Below are positions 13,301-23,600 of a DNA stretch of 64,000 bases, piece by piece (position 1 is the first letter of the stretch; each line of letters opens with the position of its first letter). The notes under the pieces were generated by a model. That model was given only the letters and a program-made list of their open reading frames with translations. It ran no database searches and was not told where the DNA came from. The position numbers and the translations under genes were made by a program. Source of the stretch: Tribonema minus (taxonomy: Eukaryota > Sar > Xanthophyceae > Tribonematales > Tribonemataceae); assembly GCA_017506865.1 (NCBI GenBank), contig JAFCMP010000536.1, positions 620,001-684,000 on the forward strand, written 5' to 3'.

Positions 13301-16300
13301 CTAGCCACGGTCCGACGGCGGTTTTCAGGTCCTGCGGCGCAGAGCGAGATGCAATTTACGGGGTTTGTGGAGGAAGAGTTGGTTTTTCAGGGCGAGACGC
13401 AATTAACGGGGGTCGTGAAGGGAGAGTTGGGCTGTGGGGGCAAGGGCTGCCACGGGGGCAAGACGCAATTAAGGGGTGCCTGTGTATGTTACTCTGTGCT
13501 GAACTGCCTGCTGTGCAAGGGCTGTGAAGCTTGACTGCCTGCGCATGTCTGAACTCCCTGCTGAACTCTCTGCTGTGTGTTTGACTGCTGTGGTGCTTGA
13601 CTGCAGTCAACCATGAGGGTATGTAGGTTTATATGTGTGCATCAACGTCAACTTACCTGTGCGTAGTCCACAAAGCTCTTCTCGTTGAGGAAGCGCGTGA
13701 GCATGTCGAGCGCTGCTTTTGGCACGTCCATCGGCACCATGTGCCCCGCGCCGCGCACCAGCAGGTACGCCAGGCCGTTGTTAGCGGACTTCTCGCAGAC
13801 ACAAGCAGGCGCGCAGAGACCAGAGAGGCGGGCGATCGTGAGTGGATGTAAGCAGGGAGGGTGAGCATGGGGGCTAGAGGTGTGGGTTAGGGCTTGGGGT
13901 AGGGTTGCACGCCAGTTGCGCACGCATGCGCGAAGAGCAGCGAACCCAGGATTGCATGCAAAACTTGCAAGCACACATGCAGAACGGATAACCGCTGCAT
14001 GAGGGTTGAACTTCAAGTTGAAGTTACAGTGGAGCCGGGGAATTGCCTTCAATGTGAAAGTAGCATACACTAGCCTGAGCAACTTGTATGGCAGAGGATT
14101 TCAGAGCGCTGCAAGGCAGTTTCGTCCAGATCCAGGCGTCTCACTCGGAAGTCATTCCATGAATCTTGCCGGGTTTACCCACCTTGTAGTACCATGCGGC
14201 CCCCTGACTCATGTGACTCCAGCGTGTTCTATCATCTGGTGAGGGTTAGGGTTAGGGTTAGGCCTAACCCTAACCCTGACCTTAGTATAGCCCCCTACTC
14301 CACCGCCCACGCACTGCGAGCTGACTCGCGGTACGGATGCTGAGCTCTGGCCGTCAGCGCTGCCCTATCGCTGAACCACACAGCCGCTCCTCTCCGGACT
14401 CAACATGATCCATACATGTGGCAGTTCACCCACATTGTCGTACGCCGTTGCGCTGATGCTGAACCACACTGCGATTGGAAATCATCCATGACTGGAAATC
14501 ATCCGTAAGACTGACCGGATTTACCCGCCTTGTAGTACCCGCCGGCCCCTCAATGTCCCCGACTCAACCACCCACGCCCCCCGCGTTGACTGGTACTACG
14601 CACGCTGAATCTGACAGTCAGTGTATTCAACGATTGCCCTAATGCTGAACTCACCTGGTAGTAACCCGCTGGCCCCACGATGTCCCCCGCCTCAACCTCC
14701 AACGCCCCCCCTGCGCTGACTCGCGGTACGCCTGCTACGCTCTGACAGCCACCAGCATTCTCGATCTCACCCTGACGGTGAACCACACAGCGACTTGAAA
14801 TGATCCATACATGTGGTACTTATTTCACCCACCTTGTAGTACCCTGCAGGCCCCTCAATGTCGCCCGACTCGACCACACACGCCCCCCGAGCTAACACAC
14901 CGTATGCCTGCTCAGCTCTAACAGTCCGCGCTGAACTAACGCTGAGCCACACAGCCGATCCTCTCCACCTCAAAATGATCCACAAATGTGGTGCTTTGGA
15001 AGTACTTAGTTCACCCACCTTATAGTACCCTGCAGGTCCTTCGATGTCCCCTGACTCGACCACCCAAGCGCCGCGATCTGACTCGCGGTACGCCTGCGCG
15101 CCGGACCAGCTGAGCTCGGAGAGCCAGCGCTCGTTGCCGACGTGGTTGCAGATGAGGTCGTGCTGACCGTTGAAGAAGAGGAGGCGCTGGCCCGCTTCGA
15201 GGATGGAGGCGACTTGCGGCATGACGCCGAGGCCGTCCCACTGCGGGTGCATACGTGTTTTGAATGTGACGTGACCATCGAGGTGAGCCAGTGTGTATGA
15301 CGCGGTGTTTGACTACAGTACACATGAGTTGAAGTTGTAGTTGAAGTTCATGTTTGAAAAAAGCCAGGCGCTAGTCTAGCCCGCTTCGAGGATGGAAGCG
15401 ACTTGCGGCATGAGGCCATCCCACTGAGAAACGTGGAGGGGGTACAGTTGAAGTTAAGTTTATTTATAGAAGTTGACGTGGAGGCAGATGCCAAATGAGA
15501 ACTTGAAGTTGCTTTTGAAGCGTGACACAGCCAGGCGCTGGCCCCGCTTCGAGGATGGAGGCGACTTGCGGCATGACTCCGAGGCCATCAAGTGCGGATA
15601 CAGCGCACTTCAAGTTGGGGTTAAATGTGAAAGCTACAGTTGAAGTTGGTATATTGAAATTGATGAGCGGGCCCTTGCCGTCCCTTTGAGAATGCAGACA
15701 AAAATCCGGCATGACGCCGAGGCCGGTACGCTGAGGGTGCGAGGGGAGGGGGGGGGGGTTTGTCTGAACATGGCCATTGCACTGGACGCAGGCGGAGTCG
15801 CGGGCGCCATGCGCAGAGGCAGTGGTGCGGGTGCAAAGATACCTTGCACCAGGCCATAATTCAAAGTGATGCAGGAAACACCAGCCTGAGAACGGAGGCG
15901 GACACATTGGCGCACGGTGTACCTTGCACAAAGCGCAGGCCAGTGTATCTGGTGCATGGGAATAGGTTCACGCTGCACTGCGCGTCGCAGACAATACTGG
16001 CAAGTTCAAGCCTGCACAAGGCGGTACAGTGCGGCGAGTCGGTGCACTCCTGAACGCTGCGCGGGGGGTCATCCGCAACGTGCTCACAGCTACCTACATG
16101 CCCATGCACCACTTGGGCCTACCGTAAAACCTGTACGAACCCTGCGCCTATACGTACCTGCGCAATGCGGTATCGTACGGTTGGTCGGTGAACTCTTGGA
16201 ACCGCGCGGGGCCGTCCGCGACGTGCAGCGTTGCGCGCACGTACCTACCTACCCATGCACTGTTCCAGATTACTACGTCGTGAGGTGATAGAACGGCGGG

Positions 16301-19300
16301 TCCGCGTCGTCCGCGGCGTGCGCGCAACTGCGTACATGCCCACAAACTACTGGAAACCCGAACCTGAGCGAGGTGATGAAAGGGCGGGTCCGTGCACTCC
16401 TGGAACTGCGCGGGGCTGTCGGCGACGTGCACGCAGATACCTACCCACATACCCATAACCCAATCAATTCGCCAATCAATTGCAAATACGTACCTGCGCC
16501 AGGTGACAGAAGGGCGGGTCTGTGCACTCTCCTGGAAGGCGCGGGGCCGTCCGCGACGTGCAGCGCCGCGCACACACGTACCTATCTGCCCACAAACCAC
16601 GCCCAAATACCCATACATACGTACACATACCTGCGCGAGGTGGTAGAAAGGCGGGTCCGTGCACTCCTTGAACTGCGCGGGGTCGTCCGCGACGTGCAGC
16701 GCGGCGCGCACGTCGGCGCGGTTGAGGTAGTCCTGCACGGCGTCGCGCCCCGGCGGGAAGTCGTAGCCGAAGCGCCGCACGTCGTAGATGCACGCGCGCT
16801 TCCCCTGCGGTCCGCTGGCCTCGACGACCGCGTCCAGCAGCTCGTAGCACACGTTGCTGTGGCAAACATGGGCGGGGAGAGAGGATTTGACGGGGGAGTG
16901 CGCAGGGTGAGCTTGAGATCTCCGGTTTCCTAACCCTAACCCTACTCCTAACCCTGGTCGGAGTCAAAGCGCCGCACGTCCTAGGAACACGCGCGCTGCC
17001 CCTGCGGCATGCTGGCCTCGACGACCGCGTCAAGTAACTCGTAGCACACGTTGCTGAGGCGTGTGCAGAGGGGGCAGTGATCGGGGGGAGTGAGCTGAGT
17101 GAGCTTGAGGTTCCGCTTTCCTAACCCTAACCCTACTCCTAACCCTGGTCGGAGTCGAAGCGGCGCACGTTGTAGATGCACGCGCGCTGCCCCTGCAGCT
17201 GGCCTCAACGACCGCGTCGAGCAGCTCGTAGCACACGTTGCTGGGGGGTGGCACGTAAAACGGTAACTTAAACCCCGCGGTGCTGCTGACCCTATTCGCA
17301 GCCAAAGCGGTTCGCGTTGTAGGGCGCTGGCCTCCGCGACGGTGCCGTTAAGCTCGTAACACAACGTTGCTGAGGCGCGTGGGGAGGAGGGCGCATTCAG
17401 CGCCAGCATGCATAGGCGGCGGCGATTGGGGTGAGCATTGGGACGGGGTGACCTTGTCGTAGCCCTCAACCCACAGGAAAGCTCAGGTTGCGGGTTCCGG
17501 TATCAACAATGTTGAATAATGGACGACAGAGCAACCCTGGCAACGGTTGCGACGCGTGCGCCGTGGCCGGGTGTGCAAGCTTCGCGACTGAAACGCCATG
17601 ACCTTCTCAGATGGTACTCCAACTTTCGCACCGCACTTGAACTGCAAGGTCTGGCTTCGACAAGCGCCCAGGGCTGAGGCCAGGTTGCCAGGTAATGCCC
17701 TGCCCCCCCCCCCCCCCCTCATCCTCCCCCCCAACCTGCGGTTGCTCTCCTTGTCGATGTTGGCGCGGCGCGTCACCGCGCGCGGCAGCTTGAAGCACAT
17801 CTCAGGTACTACTTTGCCGCGGCACCTCCTCTCCCTCACATTTAGTAGCGCTTCTCGTCGCTGTTGGCGCGGCACGCCGCGGCGCGCGCCTGCGCCAGCC
17901 CACCTCAACTTCTGGCATGTCACCCCTCACCTGCGGTAGTTCTTCTTGTCGATGTTGGCGCGGCACGCCGCGGCGCGCGCCTGCAGCGCGCGCAGCTGCC
18001 CCTCCGCCACGAGCCCCGCGCCAAACGCGTACTCGCTCACGTCGTACTGGTACCGCGGCGCCGTCCACCCGTTGCCGATCGCCGCGCCCTTGACGTTGAG
18101 CACCACCGCGCTGCTGCCGCCCGCTGCTGCTGCCGCGCCGCCGCCATCTGCTGTTGCCGCCGCGGTGACACGCGCGTTCGCGTCGAGGATGTACACGATC
18201 ATGGAGGGTATGTAGTGGCCGGCGTGTGACTCTCCGGTGAAGTACAGCGCGCGCGACGCGAGCGACGGGTGCAGCGCCATGAACCCCTGCAGGAAGGCGT
18301 AGAAGTTGGCGTCGACCTGCGCCTCGCTGTCGGCGTACGTGTCGTCCGCGGTGATGCTCAGCCCCGTGCCGACGGGCTGGTCCACGTAGAGCACGTTCGC
18401 GACGTTGTGCCAGCTGCGTCATTGGAGAAGAAGACCGTGTGTGGCGCTGCTAGTCATGTGACTGTTACAAAGCGATATGCACACGTGTTAGTGCTCAGTG
18501 AGCGTACGTGTCGTCTGCGGTGATGCTCAGTCCCGAGCCGACGGGCTGGTGAACGTAGAGCACGTTGGCGACGTTGTGCCAGCTGCGTTGCGAGAGCAGC
18601 GGGCGCGCGTCAGGGACTGCCGGCTGTGTAAGGACTGTTATGTGTAGCAGCATGCACATGTCTCAGAGTGCTCAGGTGTACGTGTTGTCCGCGGTGATGC
18701 TCAGCCCAGTGCCGACGGGCTGTAGAGCACGTTCGCGGCGCTGTGCCAGTTGCGCCATTAGAGAAGAGGACCATGCTAATGTGGCTGTTGGTAACGTGGC
18801 TTTTGAGTAGTAAAAAGGAACATGCCGCAAAGTGCTCAATGAGCGCAAGTGGCTGCTAAGGTGACGCACAGCCCCGTGCCGACGGGCTGGTCCACGTAGA
18901 GCACGGTCGCGACGTTGTGCCAGCTGCGCCGCGAGGAATATGACGCGTGCGCGTCAAGCGCGCAGCAGTTACGGCAGTTGCGGCTCAGTAGGCGAGGAGC
19001 GGCGACGCCGGGGAGCGCAACAGCTGCACGCGCGGCAGCGCTCAGCGTGGTGTGCGTTCGCGCAGTACTGGTTGAGCGTTGCCTCAAGAGTGCGAAACGA
19101 CCACTGTCCAGCTGTGGCAGCTTTGCATGATGTATGTTCACCTTGCATTGTGATAGCGCTATCTAGCTGTGGCACCATGTACTAAGGCCTGTGCGCCTTG
19201 AACTGTGATGGCTACGTACACACGGTGTTGACTGGCGAGGTGAATGTTGAAGTTCAGATCAATCTGCCGCTGCCGCAAACATCACACGAAGCTGTCGTTG

Positions 19301-20324
19301 AAACTGGTGCTTGCTGCTCAGTTCACGGCCATACGGCCGCTTGGTGACTGCTGCAGCGAGGTGCATGGGCCAGCAACCAAGTTGAAGTGAGCATTAGTAG
19401 CTACTAATAGTGATAGTCTAGTTGAGAAAGTACATTGGCGCGCTTAATGAGGGATGATGAGCATTTTGGTAAGGAACATTATATATCGTGGCTCACTCTC
19501 GCTCCCCAACGCTGGTCGCTGCTGCACCTGATTCATCAATCTAACCCTACATACCCACAACCGGAACCCAGCACATCTGACTGCTCATCACGACTACAGC
19601 ATGTGAGATATGAATCCTCACTGCAAGTGTCCATCCTAATGAGCAGCATATGCATTAACATTGGCCAGACAAGGTATTCAGTATTGCTCGTCCAGTGAAG
19701 TTCAGCCATGCTGCAGCGCAACACAAATGCCATGTGCTCACCCGTATGCACTCAGCAGGCAAACACACCAGTATGGTGTCACCGCTCTTGTTGTCACACT
19801 TATACAGAACCAGGGCCATAATCTATGGCAATTGCAGTCGACAGGTGGTATACGAGATGCAGCAGCCCTCACCTGTACATATTGCCTGTCAAGTCCTTTT
19901 TCTTAGGCCCCGTCAGCTGCAGAGGCCCATTCTCCAAGAACAACCCGTCCATGGAGCTGCAGCCTGGCCCGCCGTTCAGCCAGATGACCAGCGGATCCAG
20001 AGCTGGTTTGTTAGCACTCTCAAACAGCCAGTAGAACAGCTTGCCGCCATTGACAGGGATGTATCCTGCGTACTGCTTGGCGGTCAACGCCCCGTCCTGC
20101 AGGCCAGGCAGCTTTGTTACAAGGTGATCGCTTGCTTTGGTGGCGTCCGCTCCAGCGCGCCGGTGCTGCTCGTGCCGTAGGTGCCCATGGTGTTTGTGCG
20201 AGGTTTTTCGCCCGCCGCCTGCCGCCGCATCGCTGCTGTTGGGAGGCGTCCTCCGGCTCTGCACTGCTCCGGTGCAGCAAAACAGCAGCACCAGCGCTAA
20301 CCTTGGGCTTCCCAGCAGCCACAT
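7317..20324 (-). CDS. membrane-anchored S10 serine carboxypeptidase with FnIII and EGF-like domains
   Basis: Eleven minus-strand exons join in phase: 19873-20324, 17931-18413, 16631-16856, 15019-15240, 13657-13791, 12893-13203, 11721-11916, 10715-10940, 9709-9865, 8298-8381, 7317-7611; 928 residues. Residues 1-23 are a signal peptide. S10 motifs follow in order: [10 protein letters not shown] (115-124), [11 protein letters not shown] (160-170), GESHAG with nucleophile Ser213, catalytic Asp415 in [11 protein letters not shown], and His478 in GAGHMVP. Then come a proline linker, a fibronectin-III-like domain (about 545-630), an EGF-like unit with six Cys (634-673), a SEA-like stretch (about 750-840), a transmembrane helix (about 879-900) and a short basic tail. 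The family cleaves C-terminal residues from peptides in secretory or vacuolar compartments; the anchor recalls Kex1, but the added domains suggest cell-surface or Golgi placement. The usual GESYAG is GESHAG here. Exons 8-10 are the least certain part of the model. Confidence 0.88.
8690..9700 (-). repeat. array of carboxypeptidase exon 9 3'-end copies
   Basis: The 3' end of exon 9 (9709-9790), which encodes [21 protein letters not shown] and ends at a GTGAGC donor, is repeated about five to six times downstream. Clear copies lie near 9585-9665, 9435-9510, 9270-9345, 9135-9230 and 9010-9085, at about 120-150 bp spacing, with fainter ones to 8880. Short CCTAACCCTAACC tracts separate the units at 8979-8995 and 9385-9402. 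Several copies remain open in the exon frame. Confidence 0.85.
12759..12802. repeat. CA microsatellite
   Basis: A near-perfect (CA)n run with one interruption lies in the intron between carboxypeptidase exons 6 and 7, next to a C-rich tract at 12700-12717. Confidence 0.95.
13255..13350 (-). repeat. copy of carboxypeptidase exon 6 5' end and acceptor
   Basis: This block repeats 13145-13215, the first part of exon 6 with its CTGCAG-type acceptor. It lies upstream of exon 6 in transcription order. Further reduced repeats of the flanking intron word GAGACGCAATTAACGGGG continue to about 13480. Confidence 0.75.
14165..14900 (-). repeat. array of carboxypeptidase exon 4 3'-end copies
   Basis: The end of exon 4 (15019-15090, reading [15 protein letters not shown] then GTGGGT) recurs downstream at about 14830-14895, 14655-14745, 14520-14600 and, weakly, 14165-14215. 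Spacing is 140-350 bp. The donor context is retained, for example GTGGGTGAAAT at 14830 and CAGGTGAGTT near 14655. Protein-level similarity falls with distance from the real exon. Confidence 0.85.
14241..14281. repeat. inverted interstitial telomere repeat
   Basis: GGGTTAGGGTTAGGGTTAGG is joined directly to CCTAACCCTAACCCTGACC, a nearly perfect palindrome of two opposed telomere tracts. It lies in the intron between carboxypeptidase exons 4 and 5. Confidence 0.92.
15365..15735 (-). repeat. array of carboxypeptidase exon 4 5'-end copies
   Basis: The start of exon 4 (15180-15240, reading [17 protein letters not shown]) is repeated upstream near 15375-15428, 15530-15600 and 15700-15735. Copies keep parts of [15 protein letters not shown] in frame. 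TTGAAG words and G runs lie between units. Confidence 0.85.
16020..16575 (-). repeat. array of carboxypeptidase exon 3 3'-end copies
   Basis: The end of exon 3 (16631-16715, reading [20 protein letters not shown] then HLAQ and GTATGT) recurs five times downstream, near 16500-16570, 16375-16440, 16275-16330, 16165-16235 and 16025-16095. Copies end in the same CAG/GTA-type donor. Average spacing is about 120 bp. Confidence 0.88.
16970..17380 (-). repeat. array of carboxypeptidase exon 3 5'-end copies
   Basis: Three upstream copies of the exon 3 start (AACGTGTGCTACGAGCTGCT and following bases) lie at about 16970-17060, 17155-17245 and 17300-17370. Each keeps the CAGCAACGT-type acceptor context. 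Telomeric CCTAACCCTAACCC tracts at 16930-16953 and 17121-17143 sit at equivalent places in adjacent units, so they were probably duplicated with them. Confidence 0.88.
17690..17915 (-). repeat. carboxypeptidase exon 2 3'-end copies
   Basis: Two decayed repeats of the end of exon 2 ([12 protein letters not shown] then a CAG/GTGAGG donor) lie at about 17735-17810 and 17845-17915, directly downstream of the real donor at 17930. Confidence 0.75.
18490..18940 (-). repeat. array of carboxypeptidase exon 2 5'-end copies
   Basis: The start of exon 2 ([20 protein letters not shown]) is repeated upstream near 18505-18595, 18685-18760 and 18860-18935, at about 180-bp spacing. The copies still read [11 protein letters not shown] or close variants. 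Confidence 0.88.
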
Positions 20325-20683
20325 ACTGGTTGCTGCACTGATGCTGGTGCAGCAGGCTCTCTGCTGATCTGTTGTCTGGAGCTTGGTCTGCAGTCCGGCA
20401 ACTTCCTGGAAAACTCACCAGGTGCACAGACAGATTACCTACTGTATCGCTTGCGACGAGGCGCTTCCGTCCGGGACTGCGTGGTTGGATAGCGGAGACT
20501 GACATGGGGGAGGGGCGATAGCAGCCGGCTTAACGGCAGACTCGTGTGCGTGTGTTGTTCAATAGTCCAGAGCCGGAGATTTTTTCACAGTTGACGCGGT
20601 GCCGAACACACAGTCCGCGTTGAGAGATCGCGCCAGAGGCTGACATAGTTGCGTAAGCAGCAGCACGAGGCGGGAGTGGATCG
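20325..20683. promoter_or_regulatory. head-to-head spacer between carboxypeptidase and ammonium transporter genes
   Basis: Only 359 bp separate the two divergent ATG codons, so both 5' UTRs and core promoters must fit here. I see no clear TATA box or other known element. The assignment as a shared promoter rests on geometry alone. Confidence 0.6.
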
Positions 20684-23600
20684 ATGGCGGACTTGCAGGT
20701 GGACGTGGATGCGCTGGCTGCAGCCGTCGTCGCCAACAGTTTGACGATCAGAGCTCTGGTGCTGCTGGCGGGCGCTGTGCTCACCTTCTTCATGCAAACG
20801 GGGTATGCCATGGTGCACGTGGGCTGCGTGCAGCTGAAAAACACCAAGGTGAGGCCTCTTTCGTGACAGCTTCATCTCAATAATCGCCTGCATGTTCTCA
20901 CAAGTGGTTCATGCATCAGAGTTGAACATCGCCAAGGAGAGCAGGAGGCGCTGACACTGTGAGCGGAAGGTTCGGTGTCGTCTGGAGATGGTGCGCTGTA
21001 TGATTCTTTTGATCAGCTGGTGACAGCAATCTTGTCGCACGTTGGCGCAGACATGGGGTCTCCGAAGCCGTTCGTCGCGTATAATCTCCAGGCTCTGATC
21101 GCTGCCTCAAACTCGGCACTGGAGTCACAGGAAACCACTGTCCCACAAGGTCGGATGTGATCAATGCTGCTGCAGCTGGCACTTGTGGCCACGACGCTGC
21201 TTTGGCAGCAAGACACTTCTGCTTTGCCAACGCGATGTTCAACACCCACTTCAAGTCACACAGGCTTAAGTGGCACGTGAACTATCCGTGTATGAGGATT
21301 TGTACACTTTGTCCGCTAAGCAGCGTACATGAGACTGGCACCGCGTGCCAGTAGGTGTTGCATCATGCAAAGAAATTGCGTGGCCAGTCGAGAGCCTCAA
21401 AGTTGAAGTGGGGTGAAAGGTGTGTGTTCATTACGCCACCGTCATGCAGAAGTGCTGGTGCAGACATGTACGCGTATATCATCATATGCAATGGAATGTG
21501 CACGTGTGTATGCATCAAAATATATGGACAGCATTGCACTACGATGAAATCTGGCCTGCTGTGGCAGAGGTGAGCATTAAGTCACGTGATTCAAGTGTCA
21601 TTGCACAATGGAGAGCCGGATGTGCACGAGCCCCGTTTCACATTGGCGGAGAGGCTCATTGAAGTTCTCTGCACAGATGTGAAGTTGGAACTTCAAGAAA
21701 AATAGTCGAGTGCTGTGCCTTATACTGGTGGAGAGGTTGATTGAAGGGCACTGCCACTAAACCACAGCTACTTGTGTGTGAGTATATATGAGCATGCAGT
21801 GTCAGCTATAGCGGATGCCGTAGGTCACAGTGTGTCCCCAAAGTCTCATCTGACAGCTTCGCTTGACGCTGGTTGATATTGCGTGCGCCGAGCGCAGCCG
21901 CCAATGGCCTTGAAGTTGGTGACGCCCCGCTGGCCATAAACTTCAACACAAATCAGACAACAGAACTTCAACATGCGACAAACAACAGCAGCCCATGGAC
22001 TCTACGCCACTTACACCTCATGGACACCTCTGCGCACCTTGCAGATCACGCGCGCACCCCCCACTGTTTTGCATTTGGTGGCGCGCAGCGCTCAACCTGT
22101 GATACTAGTTCACAGTACTTTATTCGCTTCCGCTTGAGGGGCGGAGACCCTATCACGCGCCACGTCGTACAGCCCACAGCGCGTATGCCCCCATGGAGCT
22201 TGTGCACGCCTTCCCTGCTACAGAATTCAGGAATGATTAGGCAAACGCGCTCCGCCCTCTTGTCTTGACGCACACGCCAGACTGCAGCGGCCCTGCGTCA
22301 CGAAGACCTGGCGAGACGGACAAAGGCGCCCAGATGCACGGCGCAGCGCTGCTCGACCTCCGGTACACCTTCAGCGATGCTCAGCGCTCAACCTCTGATG
22401 ATACCTACCTACCTGCTCCCCGTGTAACTGTATCGCGCGCAGAACACGCTCATCACCAACGTGTTTGACTCGGCGCTGGCGAGCATGGTGTGGTGGCTCA
22501 TTGGGTTTGGATTTGCGTTTGGGGACTCGGACAGCAGCTCCAACCCGTTCATCGGCAGCGACGGGTTTGCATTATGTGAGTGGCAGTGATCAGCAAACTG
22601 CAAACTAACTTCAACTCACACGTTTGTATCGTTAATCAGCAACGACGGCTTCGAGCTCTGTGAGTGGCAGCAATGAGCCAACCACAAATTATGCTGAATG
22701 CCAACTTGTGTTGCTTCAGCTCTGTGTTGTTACCGTCCATCGGCAGCAACGGGTTTGCTCTGTGAGTGGCAGTGATCAGCAATCTACCACCCATTGCGAA
22801 ACATTGTTTTTGAATTTAGTTGAATCATGAACACTTATCAATGGTTTGTATAACATTAATTGAGAATTGAGTTAAACCATCAACACCTGTAAACATTAGT
22901 GTTGTTCATCGGCAGCGACGCCTGGGCACTCTGTGAGTGGCAGTGATCAGCAAACCACGATTCATCCTGGAATATTATTTGAGAATTGAGTTGAATCATG
23001 AACACTTGAACGTGTTAGTATCGTCCATCAGCAGCAACGATTTGGCGCTCTGTGGTTGCCACAAACCATACTGGAATGCTCCAACTTTAAGTTATGCCAA
23101 CTTTTCATGTTGACACCGTTCATCGGCAGTGATGGCTGTTTTTTGCGCTCTGTGAGTGGCAGCGACCAGCAATCCACAAACCATGCCAGTTCAGCATGGT
23201 GTTGAAGATCATAGCACTTCTGCGCATGAGTGCCAACATGAGCTGCTTCTAGGTCTAACGGCTGGCTCCATACCAGGACCCGCTCACGTTCAATTGTCCT
23301 TGCAAGAGTCAGAGCGATGCAGTTTTGCAATGTGCATCGTCGCTATAGGTGGCCTTGCCTGTACACTTCACTCACTGTGGTCTGCGGCGACTTTTTACCA
23401 GATGCACAATACTCAAAAGTGCCTTGCCAGTGCACAATACAGTAGTGATAATAACTGATGCATACACAAGGTTACTGCTACAAGCAGTGAGATATCGCCG
23501 CTGCAGGCTGCTACGCCTATGCATTTGGCAGTGATATGCGGCGACTCTCCACCAGCCTTTCCCGCCACACGAAAGCATTGCCGCAGCGCACGTTGTGACA

